A model generated the notes under the pieces. The model had not been told where the DNA came from. It was given only the letters and a program-made list of their open reading frames with translations, and did no database searches. From contig NZ_JAMHJQ010000002.1 in NCBI RefSeq assembly GCF_023534745.1, forward strand, positions 655,614 through 719,613: a stretch of 64,000 nucleotides of DNA. Direction: 5' to 3'. This document shows positions 14,796 through 23,661 of this stretch, one piece after another. The position numbers and the translations under genes were made by a program. Source of the stretch: Streptomyces sp. 35G-GA-8. Lineage in GTDB: Bacteria > Actinomycetota > Actinomycetes > Streptomycetales > Streptomycetaceae. Numbering within the stretch: the stretch's first letter is position 1; each line of letters opens with the position of its first letter.

Positions 14796-17531
14796 ATGGC
14801 CGGACATATGGGTCGATCCTGGGCTCGGGCCCTGTCTGCCCGCTCCGGCCGACGCCCACGGAGCCGGTGGCGTCGTCCGCCATGGCTGAACGTCCGCACG
14901 CTCGCCGGACAGGTCTTCATCCTGCAACTGGTGATCGTGCTGCTGCTCATCGGTTCCTCGCTGGTCTCGCTCCTCCTGGTGTCCCGGCGCGACACCGAAC
15001 AAGAGGCACGCAACCGCTGCGTCTCCGTCGCCACCGCGTTCGCGAACTCGCCCGGAATCGTGCCCGCCCTGCGGGCACCCGACCCGTCCGCGATCCTCCA
15101 GCCGCGGGCCGAGGCGGTCCGCAAAGCCTCCGGCGTCGACTTCGTCGTCGTACTGAACACGAAGGGGATCCGGCTCACCCACCCGAACCCCGCGCGCATC
15201 GGAGAGCACTTCATCGGCACCATCGGGCCGTCGCTGAAGGGCCGCACCATCACCGAGACCGTCCCAGGGACCCTCGGTCCCTCCGTACGCGCGGTGACCC
15301 CCGTCAAGGACACGAGCGGAAAAGTGGTCGGCCTGGTCTCGGCCGGGATCACCATCAACAAGGTGAACAGTCTCGCCAACCGCGAGATCCCCATCGTCCT
15401 GGCCGCCGCCGCCGCCTCGCTCGCCCTCGCCACCGGCGGTACGGCGCTGGTCAGCAGTCGGCTGCGCCGTCAGACCCATGGGCTGGAGCCCGTCGAGATC
15501 GCCCGTATGTACGAACACCACGACGCGGTCCTGCACGTCGTACGCGAGGGCGTGCTCATCGTCGACGGCGACGGCCGGCTGGTGCTCGCCAACGACGAGG
15601 CACGCCGTCTCCTCAATCTGCCTCCGCGTCCGGAGGGCCGCTCCGTCACCGAACTCGGCCTGGACTCCCAGATGGCCGATCTGCTGGCCTCCGGACGCCG
15701 TGCCAGCGACGAGGTGCTGGCGACCGGAGAGCGGCTGATCGCGGTGAACAACCGCTCCACGGACCGGGACGGAGGCCCGCCGGGCAGCGTGGCGACACTC
15801 CGCGACACCACCGAGCTGCGCGCACTCACGGGCCGGGCGGAAGTGGCGCAGAAACGCCTCAAGCTGCTGTACGACGCGGGCGTGGAGATCGGCACCACCC
15901 TCGATGTGACCCGGACCGCCGAGGAGCTGGCGCAGGTGGCGGTGCCGCGGTTCGCCGACTTCGTCACCGTGGATCTGGCGGAGGCCGTCCTGCGCGGTGA
16001 GGACCCGGCGTCGGTCACCGCCCACTCCGAGCTGCGCCGTACGGCCGTGGTCGGCATCCACGACGACCACCCCTTCTACCCGCTGGGCGCGCGGTTCACG
16101 TTCCGCCCCACCACACCGCAGGCATGGAGCCTGCGGAGCGGGCGCGGGACCGTCGAGCCCGATCTCGCCCGGGCGGGCGGCTGGAAGTCCCAGGAACCCG
16201 AGCGGACGGCCCGGGTCATCGCGTACGGCGTCCACTCCCTCGTCACGGCCCCGCTGCGCGCGCGGGGCATCCTGCTGGGGGTCGTCATCTTCTGGCGCTC
16301 GGAGCGGCCGGAGCCCTTCGAGGAGGAGGACGTGTCCCTCGCCGAGGAACTGGCCAATCACGCGGCGGTCTGCATCGACAACGCGCGTCGCTATACCCGC
16401 GAGCACGCCATGGCGGAGACGCTTCAGCGCAGTCTGCTCCCCCGGCGGCTGCCCGAGCAGACCGCGCTCGATGTCGCCTACCGATATCTGCCCGCGGAGG
16501 CGGGGGTGGGCGGCGACTGGTTCGATGTCATCCCGCTGCCCGGCGCCCGTGTGGCCCTGGTCGTGGGGGATGTCGTCGGACACGGACTGCTCGCGGCAGC
16601 GACGATGGGCCGGCTGCGTACGGCGGTCCACAACTTCTCGACGCTCGATCTGCCGCCCGACGAGATCCTTTCCCATCTGGACGACCTGATCACCCGCATC
16701 GACCGCGACGAGGGCATCGCGGGCGGCGGCGCCGTCGTCACGGGCGCGACCTGTCTCTACGCGATCTACGATCCGGTCAGCCGGCTCTGTTCCATGGCCC
16801 GCGCGGGCCATCCGCCGCCCGCGCTGGTCGGCACGGACGGCAGCGTGGAGTTCCTCGATCTGCCGGTCGGGACTCCGCTGGGGCTCGGCGGGCTGCCGTT
16901 CGAGACGGTGGAGCTGCGGCTGCCGGAGTCCAGCCAACTGGTGCTGTACACCGACGGGCTCATCGAGGACCGCGACCGGGAGATCGACGACGGGCTGCTC
17001 CTGCTGCGCGCCGCGCTGTCCCACCCGGACCGGGACCCGGAGGAGACCTGCACTGCGGTGCTCGAAGCGCTGCTGCCCGACCGCCCGAGCGACGACATCG
17101 CGCTCCTCGTCGCCCGTACCCGCGTGCTCCAGCGCGACCGGATCGCGGAGTGGGAGGTGCCGTCCCATCCCTCCGAGGTGTCCCAGGTGCGCGCCGCCGT
17201 GGCCCGGCAACTGGCGGACTGGGGGCTGGACGAGCTGGCGGACTCCACCGAGCTGATCCTCAGCGAGCTGATCACCAACTCCATCCGCTACGCCCTCGGC
17301 CCCATCAAGGTGCGGCTCCTCCGCGACCGGGCCCTGATCTGCGAGGTCGCCGACTTCAGCAGCACCTCACCGCATCTCCGTTACGCGGCGGCCACCGACG
17401 AGGGGGGCCGGGGCCTGTTCCTCGTCGCGCAGTTCACGGAGCGCTGGGGCACCCGGTACACCGCGGAGGGCAAGGTCATCTGGGCCGAGCAGGCGCTGCC
17501 GCCGAACGCCGCACCGCCTGCGGAGAGCTGA
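14796..17531 (+). CDS. SpoIIE-type membrane sensor phosphatase with C-terminal ATPase domain
   Basis: A 911-residue multidomain signalling protein. Two membrane helices (about 40-63 and 188-207) flank an extracytoplasmic Cache-like sensor (NRCVSVATAFANSPGIV, VVLNTKGIRLTHPNP, VVGLVSAGI). A PAS domain (about 228-330, GVLIVDGDGRLVLANDEA), a GAF domain (about 340-545) and a PP2C/SpoIIE phosphatase (about 565-775: AGVGGDWFDVIPLPG, GDVVGHGLLAAATMGRLR, YTDGLIEDRDREIDDG) follow. A HATPase_c anti-sigma-kinase-like domain (about 785-900: LILSELITNSIRYA, DEGGRGLFLVAQF) closes it. Such proteins control sigma factors through anti-sigma antagonists; no partner gene is adjacent. The ribosome site is weak. 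Confidence 0.92.
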   Translation: MAGHMGRSWARALSARSGRRPRSRWRRPPWLNVRTLAGQVFILQLVIVLLLIGSSLVSLLLVSRRDTEQEARNRCVSVATAFANSPGIVPALRAPDPSAILQPRAEAVRKASGVDFVVVLNTKGIRLTHPNPARIGEHFIGTIGPSLKGRTITETVPGTLGPSVRAVTPVKDTSGKVVGLVSAGITINKVNSLANREIPIVLAAAAASLALATGGTALVSSRLRRQTHGLEPVEIARMYEHHDAVLHVVREGVLIVDGDGRLVLANDEARRLLNLPPRPEGRSVTELGLDSQMADLLASGRRASDEVLATGERLIAVNNRSTDRDGGPPGSVATLRDTTELRALTGRAEVAQKRLKLLYDAGVEIGTTLDVTRTAEELAQVAVPRFADFVTVDLAEAVLRGEDPASVTAHSELRRTAVVGIHDDHPFYPLGARFTFRPTTPQAWSLRSGRGTVEPDLARAGGWKSQEPERTARVIAYGVHSLVTAPLRARGILLGVVIFWRSERPEPFEEEDVSLAEELANHAAVCIDNARRYTREHAMAETLQRSLLPRRLPEQTALDVAYRYLPAEAGVGGDWFDVIPLPGARVALVVGDVVGHGLLAAATMGRLRTAVHNFSTLDLPPDEILSHLDDLITRIDRDEGIAGGGAVVTGATCLYAIYDPVSRLCSMARAGHPPPALVGTDGSVEFLDLPVGTPLGLGGLPFETVELRLPESSQLVLYTDGLIEDRDREIDDGLLLLRAALSHPDRDPEETCTAVLEALLPDRPSDDIALLVARTRVLQRDRIAEWEVPSHPSEVSQVRAAVARQLADWGLDELADSTELILSELITNSIRYALGPIKVRLLRDRALICEVADFSSTSPHLRYAAATDEGGRGLFLVAQFTERWGTRYTAEGKVIWAEQALPPNAAPPAES

Positions 17532-17580
17532 CGCTCGACGAACGTGCTGAGGCCGCCCCACGAACGTGCCACGGGCCGCC

Positions 17581-17646
17581 CCACGACCACGTCACGGACG
17601 GCCCACGACCGCGTCACGGACGGCCCACGACCGCGTTACGGACGGC
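17581..17646. repeat. 22-bp tandem repeat, three copies
   Basis: Three consecutive 22-base units of ccacgaccgcgtcacggacggc (17581-17602, 17603-17624, 17625-17646) with one or two base changes. The last copy enters the 3' end of the downstream minus-strand gene. The rest of 17532-17635 shows no gene. Confidence 0.85.
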
Positions 17647-18205
17647 CCCACCCCGGATCGCGCCCGGTCATGGCCAGCAGGGTCTCGAACGGACCCGCGT
17701 CCTCGCCCACCGGCACCGGCTCCCCGAACATCCCCATCTTCCGCGCCGTCGGAGCCAGCGCCCCGAACTCCGCCCCGAGCATCCCGACGAGCGCCGCGTC
17801 CGGCTCGTACGGCTGCCCCGTGGCCCGCGCCAGGTCCCATCCGTGGACGGCCAGATCGCCGACCACCATCGCGCCCACCGTCCTGGCCGGCAACGCCATG
17901 GACCCCGTGGTGCCCTCCTCGGCGCCCGGCTGCGCCCAAGCCCCGATGAGCCGTGCGGTCTCGTCGGCGAACCGGCCGCGCCACGCCCCCGTCAGATGCT
18001 CGGGGGCGACGCCGAAATCGGAGTCCTTCTTGGCGGCCAGCGCCTGGAAGTTCACGATGACCTGGAAGAGATGGTCGACGAGGGCGTGTACGTCGTACTG
18101 CGCGCACGGGGTCGGCGCGGTGAGCTGGTCGTCGGTGATGTTCCTGACGACGGTGACGGTACGGTCGGCCGCCACCTCCAGAAGCTTGCTGATGGTGTCG
18201 TTCAT
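17636..18205 (-). CDS. TIGR03086-type DinB-like metal-binding protein
   Basis: A 189-residue four-helix protein of the mycothiol-dependent maleylpyruvate isomerase-like / DinB superfamily. LTAPTPCAQYDVHALVDHL at about 28-46 and VVGDLAVHGWDLARATGQ at about 116-133 provide the conserved histidines for a metal site. The start was set at the ATG giving MNDTISKLLEVA; another ATG 12 nt upstream is equally readable. It is divergent from an AraC-type regulator whose start is 63 bp away, which may control it. Confidence 0.85.
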   Translation of the reverse strand: MNDTISKLLEVAADRTVTVVRNITDDQLTAPTPCAQYDVHALVDHLFQVIVNFQALAAKKDSDFGVAPEHLTGAWRGRFADETARLIGAWAQPGAEEGTTGSMALPARTVGAMVVGDLAVHGWDLARATGQPYEPDAALVGMLGAEFGALAPTARKMGMFGEPVPVGEDAGPFETLLAMTGRDPGWGRP

Positions 18206-18268
18206 GGCCCTGACCATAGGAAACGACGCTCCCAGGCGTCTTGAACAAACGCGACATAGGATCCGGGC

Positions 18269-19225
18269 ATGGCAGGACCGGGAGGACAGCCGGGCATGGC
18301 AGGACCGGCAGGACCACGGCGTGACACCCGGGGCATCGTCGACGCCCCCGGGCTCTTCGCGCGGGTACGGTTCCGGCGCCGCGAGCCCGCTCCGGCCCTG
18401 CGGCCGTATCTGGAGCACTACTGGCTGATCGACTGGGATCTCGAACACCCCTACACCTCCTATGTCGTGCCGCACCCCTCGGTCAACGTCGTCTTCCAGC
18501 GCCTCGGCCCCGGCCCGGACAGCCCGGCCTTCGCCGAGGTCGCGGGCGTCGGCCTGGAGCTGTTCGCACAGAAGCTGGCGGGGCGGGGGCGGGTGTGCGG
18601 GGTGCAGTTCAGGCCGGGCGGCTTCCGGCCGTTCGCGCCGCGGTGGCCCGTGTCGGAGTGGACGGGGCGGCGCGTGCCGATCGCCGATGTCATGCCGGCG
18701 ACGACGGACGCGGACATCGCGGCGGTGCTCGGCCCTGCCGGGGAGGACGCCCGGGTGGCCGCCCTCGACACGTATCTGCTGGGCGTCGGCCCGTACCAGG
18801 ACCCGCACCCGGACCCGCGGACGGCGCAGGCCATGGCGCTGGCCGACCGGATCCGTACCGACCGCACGATCCGGCGCGTGGCCCGGCTCGCCGAGGCGGA
18901 AGGGGTGTCGGTGCGCTCACTGCAACGGCTCTTCGCCGCGTATGTGGGAGTGGGGCCGAAGTGGGTGATCCTGCGCTACCGCATTCACGAGGCGCTGGAG
19001 CGCGCGGAGTCGGAGACGCGTACGGGCCCCGGCACCGGCCCGGAGGTGGACTGGCCGGAGCTGGCCGCCGAGCTCGGCTACAGCGATCAGGCCCATCTCG
19101 TACGGGACTTCACGGCGACGGTCGGGGTACCGCCGACGGCGTACGCCAGACCCCAGGACACCGGACCCCACGACACCGGACCCCAGGACACCGGCCCCCA
19201 GGACACCGGCCCCCAGGACGCCTGA
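18269..19225 (+). CDS. AraC family transcriptional regulator
   Basis: A 318-residue regulator. The N-terminal half (RPYLEHYWLIDWDL, YVVPHPSVNVVF, CGVQFRPGGFRPF) is the cupin-like domain seen in actinobacterial AraC proteins with a DUF6597-type sensor. The C-terminal HTH pair spans about 190-290 (IRRVARLAEAEGVSVRSLQRLFAAYVGVGPKW and LAAELGYSDQAHLVRDFTATVGVPPTAY). The tail is five Gln-Asp-Thr-Gly-Pro repeats. It is divergent from the DinB-like gene. Confidence 0.88.
   Translation: MAGPGGQPGMAGPAGPRRDTRGIVDAPGLFARVRFRRREPAPALRPYLEHYWLIDWDLEHPYTSYVVPHPSVNVVFQRLGPGPDSPAFAEVAGVGLELFAQKLAGRGRVCGVQFRPGGFRPFAPRWPVSEWTGRRVPIADVMPATTDADIAAVLGPAGEDARVAALDTYLLGVGPYQDPHPDPRTAQAMALADRIRTDRTIRRVARLAEAEGVSVRSLQRLFAAYVGVGPKWVILRYRIHEALERAESETRTGPGTGPEVDWPELAAELGYSDQAHLVRDFTATVGVPPTAYARPQDTGPHDTGPQDTGPQDTGPQDA
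19151..19223. repeat. 15-bp in-frame tandem repeat at the AraC gene 3' end
   Basis: About five copies of ccaggacaccggacc. They are translated as the repeated QDTGP tail of the AraC-type regulator, after the last folded helix. Confidence 0.85.
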
Positions 19226-19264
19226 GCATCAGAAGCCGGACGCCCGGATGTCAGACCCCAGCCC

Positions 19265-19270
19265 TACAGT
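19265..19270 (+). promoter_or_regulatory. -10 element for a leaderless transcript
   Basis: TACAGT ends seven bases before the ATG at 19278. No Shine-Dalgarno site is present, so transcription probably begins at or next to the start codon. Confidence 0.45.
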
Positions 19271-19277
19271 GCGTGAC

Positions 19278-19883
19278 ATGGAGAGCGAAGCGCCGCGCGT
19301 GCGGCTGGATCCGTGGTCCGAGGGCGATCTCGGCCTGCTCCGCGCCATGAACGCGCCGGAGCTGATGAGCCATCTGGGCGGCCCGGAGACCGAGGACCAG
19401 CTGCTCACGCGGCACAGACGGTACGTGGACCTGAGCGCGGACCTGACGGGCCGGGGCCGGATGTTCCGGATCGCGCTGCTGCCGGCCGGCGAGGCGGTCG
19501 GCACGATCGGGTTCTGGGAGCAGACCTGGCGGGGACAGCGGGTGTACGAGACGGGCTGGGGCGTGCTCGCCGCCCATCAGGGGCGCGGTATCGCGGCGGC
19601 GGCAGCGGCGGCCGTCGTGGAGAAGGCGCGCGCCGAGAGCAAGTACCGCTATCTGCACGCCTTCCCGTCGGTCGACAACCGGTCGTCGAACGCGCTGTGC
19701 CGCCGGGTGGGTTTCTCGCTCCAGGGCCCGTGCCGTGTCGAGTACCCGAAGGGGCATCTGATGCGCGCCAACGACTGGCGGCTCGACCTCGCACCCGGCG
19801 CCGACGGCACGGAAGGCCCTGCGCAAGGCCCTGCGGAAAGCCCTGGCCCGGCCCCCGCGTCCAATGACATCCTGACGACGTGA
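19278..19883 (+). CDS. GNAT family N-acetyltransferase
   Basis: A 201-residue acyl-CoA-dependent N-acetyltransferase-like protein. RVRLDPWSEGDLGLLRAMN is the first strand and helix, VGTIGFWEQTW the central strand, and ETGWGVLAAHQGRGIAAAAAAAVVEKA motif A for CoA binding. FPSVDNRSSNALCRRVGFSLQG is the late motif. The start at ATG 19278 is favoured over an ATG 30 nt earlier because of the -10 spacing. The stop overlaps the next gene (GTGA), so the two are probably co-translated. The substrate is unknown. Confidence 0.88.
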   Translation: MESEAPRVRLDPWSEGDLGLLRAMNAPELMSHLGGPETEDQLLTRHRRYVDLSADLTGRGRMFRIALLPAGEAVGTIGFWEQTWRGQRVYETGWGVLAAHQGRGIAAAAAAAVVEKARAESKYRYLHAFPSVDNRSSNALCRRVGFSLQGPCRVEYPKGHLMRANDWRLDLAPGADGTEGPAQGPAESPGPAPASNDILTT

Positions 19884-20614
19884 ACGGACCGGAGATCCAG
19901 ATCGATTTCGCCCCTGAGCTGCGCCTCTTCGTCCCCGCCGAGCGGCGTCGTGGACGTACGCCCCTGCGCACCGACGGGGCGTCCACGCTCGGTCACGTCG
20001 TCGAATCGCTCGGTGTCCCGCTCACCGAGGCCGGCGCACTGCTCGTGGACGGCCGCGAGGTGTCCGCCGCGCACATCCCCGCGGCGGGCGAAACCGTCGA
20101 GGTACGGGCCGTGAGCCGCCCCCAGCGGGTGCCGGGCGCTCCCCTGCGCTTTCTGCTCGATGTCCATCTCGGCACGCTCGCGCGACGGCTGCGGCTGCTC
20201 GGCGTCGACGCGGCGTACGAGAACGAGGACATCGGTGACCCGGCCCTGGCCACCCGCTCGGCCGCCGAGCGCCGGGTGATGCTGTCCCGGGACCGGGGGC
20301 TGCTGCGCCGCCGCGAGATCTGGGCCGGGGCGTATATCTACAGCGACCGCCCCGACGCCCAGCTCCGGGACGTCCTGGAGCGCTTCGCGCCCGCCCTCGC
20401 GCCCTGGACCCGCTGCACCGCCTGCAACGGCGGCCTTGGCCCCGCCGACAAGGCGACCGTCCAGGAACAGCTGGAGCACGGCACGCAGCGTTCGTACGAC
20501 GTCTTCGCCCGGTGCACGGCCTGCGGCCAGGTGTACTGGCGCGGCGCGCACCACGCGCGGCTGGCGGCGATCGTCGAGGACGCGGTGCGGGAATTCGGCG
20601 ACGCCGCGGCGTAG
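19880..20614 (+). CDS. Mut7-C RNase-domain protein with N-terminal ubiquitin-like fold
   Basis: A 244-residue protein with two parts. Residues about 1-85 have the beta-grasp pattern of the Mut7-C-associated ubiquitin-like domain (LVDGREVSAAHIPAAGETVEVRAV). The Mut7-C PIN-like part begins LRFLLDVHLGTLARRLRLLGVDAAYEN, with conserved acidic residues and MLSRDRGLLRRR. A zinc ribbon follows (TRCTACNGGL and ARCTACGQVYW). It is a presumed RNase-related protein of unknown target. GTG start inside the preceding stop (4-bp overlap). Confidence 0.88.
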   Translation: MNGPEIQIDFAPELRLFVPAERRRGRTPLRTDGASTLGHVVESLGVPLTEAGALLVDGREVSAAHIPAAGETVEVRAVSRPQRVPGAPLRFLLDVHLGTLARRLRLLGVDAAYENEDIGDPALATRSAAERRVMLSRDRGLLRRREIWAGAYIYSDRPDAQLRDVLERFAPALAPWTRCTACNGGLGPADKATVQEQLEHGTQRSYDVFARCTACGQVYWRGAHHARLAAIVEDAVREFGDAAA

Positions 20615-20655
20615 ATCCTGTCCGATCGGTCTTCCCGACCGCTCCTCCCGGGCGG

Positions 20656-21210
20656 TCAGAAGACGTACGGGTCGCCGGTGGCCGGGACCAGCACCCGGTG
20701 CCGGTGGTTCTCGGGGTTCGGGTCGCTCGCGCCGCCGTTCCAGTGGGTGTCGATCTGCACGACCACCTCGACCGGCCTGCCGGCTGTCCTCAGGTCAAGG
20801 GCGGTCTCGGGGCTCCGCCCGCCCGCCCGCAGCTGACCCGCGCGGCAGAGCACCACGCGGTCACCGTCCCGCAGACAGTTGGCCGGCAGGCTCTGCCTGG
20901 CCGCCAGGGCGACCGAGAAGGCCAGCCGCACGGTCGCGTCCGCCGTCGCGGACGGGCCGTGGTTCTCGGACTCGAAGCGGACCGTCAGCTGTTCGCTCCA
21001 CAGCGACGCGTACCCGTGGTGCGAGAGATCGGCCTCCGGCACGACGGCACCGGCACCGGCACCGGCACCGGCACCGGCAACCGCACCCTCGTCCGCGTCC
21101 CCATCCATATCCGCGTCCACAGCGACACCGGGGCACGCGCCCATCACCACCGTCACCACCGCCGTGAGGGCCGACACCGCCACCAGCAACGCCTTGCGCT
21201 TGACACCCAT
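20656..21210 (-). CDS. Secreted hypothetical protein
   Basis: A 184-residue protein with an N-terminal signal peptide (MGVKRKALLVAVSALTAVVT, then VVMGAC, which could act as a weak lipobox). A Gly-Ala repeat (residues about 43-56) comes from an accggc hexamer tract at nt 21045-21080. The remainder has strands and two cysteines (NCLRDGDRVVLCR) that may form a disulphide; an immunoglobulin-like fold is possible (SENHGPSATADATVRLAF). No family was recognised. Confidence 0.7.
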   Translation of the reverse strand: MGVKRKALLVAVSALTAVVTVVMGACPGVAVDADMDGDADEGAVAGAGAGAGAGAVVPEADLSHHGYASLWSEQLTVRFESENHGPSATADATVRLAFSVALAARQSLPANCLRDGDRVVLCRAGQLRAGGRSPETALDLRTAGRPVEVVVQIDTHWNGGASDPNPENHRHRVLVPATGDPYVF

Positions 21211-21401
21211 GGCGGGAACATATCGATCGTCACATCACGAATCGGGCCTCCCTCAGGCCCGGCGCGCCCCGGTCACCCACATGACACGCCACCGGCACGC
21301 GCTCCCACCCACGCCCTCGCCCGCGCACCCCCTCGTCCCGCCCCGCCTATCCTGGCCGGGTCCGCCATCGATCATCGATCACACGCGCGAGGAGTTACGT
21401 C

Positions 21402-22175
21402 ATGACCGCCGCGGGGACCCCCATCGCCGTCATCACCGGAGCGAGCAGTGGCATCGGCGCCGCCACCGCCCGCCAACTCGCGACAGCCGGCTACCACGTC
21501 ATCGTCACGGCCCGCCGCAAGGACCGTATCGAGGCGCTCGCCGCCGAACTGACCGCCGCCGGGCAGCGAGCCTCCGCGTACGCCCTCGATGTCACCGACC
21601 GCGCGGCCGTCGACGCCTTCGCCGCCGAGCTGGACCGCTTCCCCTCCGTGAACGTCCTGATCAACAACGCCGGGGGCGCGCTCGGCGCCGACCCGGTGGC
21701 CACCGGCGACCCCGCGGACTGGCGCCGGATGTACGAGACGAACGTCCTCGGCACGCTCAATGTCACCCAGGCGCTGCTTCCCGCCCTCACCGCGAGCGGC
21801 GACGGCACGGTCCTGGTCCTCTCCTCCACCGCCGGCCTCGGCACGTACGAGGGCGGCGGTGGCTATGTCGCGGCCAAGCACGGCGCCCATGTCCTCGCCG
21901 AGACGCTGCGCCTGGAGATCGTCGGCACACCGGTCCGGGTGATCGAGATCGCCCCCGGCATGGTCAAGACCGAGGAGTTCGCCACCACCCGCTTCCACGG
22001 CGACACCGAGAAGGCGGCGAAGGTCTACGCGGGCGTCGCGGAACCCCTCACCGCCGACGATGTCGCCGACACGATCACCTGGGCGGTCACGCGCCCGAGC
22101 CATGTCAACATCGACCTGCTGGTGGTACGCCCCCGCGCCCAGGCCTCCAACACCAAGGTCCACCGCGAGCTGTGA
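21402..22175 (+). CDS. SDR family NAD(P)-dependent oxidoreductase
   Basis: Classical short-chain dehydrogenase of 257 residues. It has TGASSGIGAATA (cofactor loop), NVLINNAGGALGADP, VLSSTAGLGTYEGGGGYVAAKHG (catalytic Ser with YxxxK), and IAPGMVKTEEF. An R at the end of strand 2 (TARRKDR) favours NADP(H). ATG with GAGGAG nine bases upstream. Closest in style to YdfG-like 3-hydroxy acid dehydrogenases; the substrate cannot be assigned. Confidence 0.92.
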   Translation: MTAAGTPIAVITGASSGIGAATARQLATAGYHVIVTARRKDRIEALAAELTAAGQRASAYALDVTDRAAVDAFAAELDRFPSVNVLINNAGGALGADPVATGDPADWRRMYETNVLGTLNVTQALLPALTASGDGTVLVLSSTAGLGTYEGGGGYVAAKHGAHVLAETLRLEIVGTPVRVIEIAPGMVKTEEFATTRFHGDTEKAAKVYAGVAEPLTADDVADTITWAVTRPSHVNIDLLVVRPRAQASNTKVHREL

Positions 22176-22237
22176 CGACCCCGGCGGCGGAGCGGAACGG
22201 CCGGGGCGCCACGGCATCCCGCACGGGGCCGTGACGC

Positions 22238-22276
22238 CCAGGGCCTGTCCGGCGGATCCTCGCGGGCAGGCCCTGG
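22238..22276. terminator. Hairpin between convergent SDR and rtcB
   Basis: CCAGGGCCTG and CAGGCCCTGG pair perfectly over 10 bp around a 19-base loop, between the two convergent stops. Confidence 0.6.
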
Positions 22277-22281
22277 CCGCT

Positions 22282-23475
22282 TCAGCCCTTCACACAGATG
22301 ACCTGCTTCAGCTTCGCCACCACTTCGACCAGATCCCGCTGCTGGTCGATGACCTGCTCGATCGGCTTGTACGCGGCCGGGATCTCGTCCACGACGCCGG
22401 AGTCCTTACGGCACTCCACGCCCCGCGTCTGCTCCTCCAGGTCCCGGGTCGAGAACCGGCGCTTGGCGGCGTTGCGGCTCATCCTCCGGCCCGCGCCGTG
22501 CGAGGCCGAGTTGAACGACGCCTCGTTCCCCAGGCCCTTCACGATGTACGAGCCCGTGCCCATGGAGCCCGGGATGATCCCGAAGTCGCCACTGCCCGCA
22601 CGGATCGCGCCCTTCCGCGTGACCAGCAGGTCCATGCCCTCGTACCGCTCCTCCGCCACATAGTTGTGGTGGCAGGAGATGACCTCGTCGAAGGTCACCC
22701 GCGCCTTCTTGAACTCCTTGCGGACCACGTCCTGGAAGAGCGCCATCATGATCGCGCGGTTGTACTTCGCGTACTCCTGCGCCCAGAAGAGATCGTTCCG
22801 GTATGCCGCCATCTGCGGGGTGTCCGCGATGAAGACGGCGAGATCCCGGTCGATCAGCCCCTGGTTGTGCGGCAGCTTCTGGGCCTGGCCGATGTGGTGG
22901 TCGGCCAGTTCCTTGCCGATGTTCCGGGATCCGGAGTGGAGCATCAGCCAGACCGAATCCGACTCATCGAGACAGAACTCGATGAAGTGATTCCCCGATC
23001 CAAGCGTTCCCATCTGCTTCGTGGCGCGCTCCTGACGGAATTTGACCGAATCGGCGACCCCATCGAACCGCCCCCAGAAATCCGCCCAGCCCGCCGTCGC
23101 GAAACCGTGCATCCGTCCCGGATCCACCGCCTCGTCGTGCATGCCACGGCCCACCGGAATCGCCTGCTCGATCTTGGAGCGCAGCCGGGACAGATCGCCG
23201 GGCAGATCGTTCGCCGTCAGGGACGTCTTCACCGCCGACATCCCGCACCCGATGTCCACACCCACCGCCGCCGGGCAGACCGCTCCGTGCATCGCGATCA
23301 CCGAACCGACCGTCGCGCCCTTGCCGTAATGCACGTCCGGCATGACGGCGAGGCCCTTGATCCAGGGCAGTGTGGCAACATTCCGGAGCTGCTGCATGGC
23401 GCCTTCTTCGACCGTCGCGGGATCCGCCCACATCCGGATCGGCACCTTCGCGCCCGGCATCTCTACATACGACAT
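22282..23475 (-). CDS. rtcB: RtcB family RNA ligase
   Basis: A 397-residue GTP- and Mn2+-dependent RNA ligase joining 2',3'-cyclic phosphate (or 3'-phosphate) and 5'-OH ends. Metal and active-site motifs are intact: GVDIGCGMSAVKT, GSGNHFIEF, MLHSGSRNIGKELADHHIG, CHHNYVAEE, and the guanylylation region NSASHGAGRRMSRNAAK. Full length for the short RtcB class. No RtcA or archease gene is adjacent. It is monocistronic between a convergent SDR and a divergent lipoprotein gene. Confidence 0.93.
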   Translation of the reverse strand: MSYVEMPGAKVPIRMWADPATVEEGAMQQLRNVATLPWIKGLAVMPDVHYGKGATVGSVIAMHGAVCPAAVGVDIGCGMSAVKTSLTANDLPGDLSRLRSKIEQAIPVGRGMHDEAVDPGRMHGFATAGWADFWGRFDGVADSVKFRQERATKQMGTLGSGNHFIEFCLDESDSVWLMLHSGSRNIGKELADHHIGQAQKLPHNQGLIDRDLAVFIADTPQMAAYRNDLFWAQEYAKYNRAIMMALFQDVVRKEFKKARVTFDEVISCHHNYVAEERYEGMDLLVTRKGAIRAGSGDFGIIPGSMGTGSYIVKGLGNEASFNSASHGAGRRMSRNAAKRRFSTRDLEEQTRGVECRKDSGVVDEIPAAYKPIEQVIDQQRDLVEVVAKLKQVICVKG

Positions 23476-23661
23476 AACCCCTCGATTCCCCCGGAAGCCT
23501 CATAACGCAAAAGCCGGAACCAGAGCCGTCAAAAAAGACAGCCGACCAGCATCGACGGCGTTGCGTGCGATAGACATTGTGTCCATCGGCCGTCATCCGG
23601 CGGCAAGCAGTTTTCGCGCGGAGCCCCGCGCGGAACCCCGTACAGAAGGGAGCCCGGGACC

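Noticed and set aside
13980-17210. A 1076-codon minus-strand open frame opposite the sensor phosphatase gene
   Set aside because: It is the antisense shadow of a GC-rich gene: low-complexity Gly/Arg/Asp residues, no domains, and the plus strand has clear Cache, PAS, GAF, SpoIIE and ATPase motifs.
20637-20657. GACCGC/GCGGTC hairpin between the Mut7-C gene and the secreted protein gene
   Set aside because: Only six pairs and overlapping a stop codon; too weak to call a terminator.
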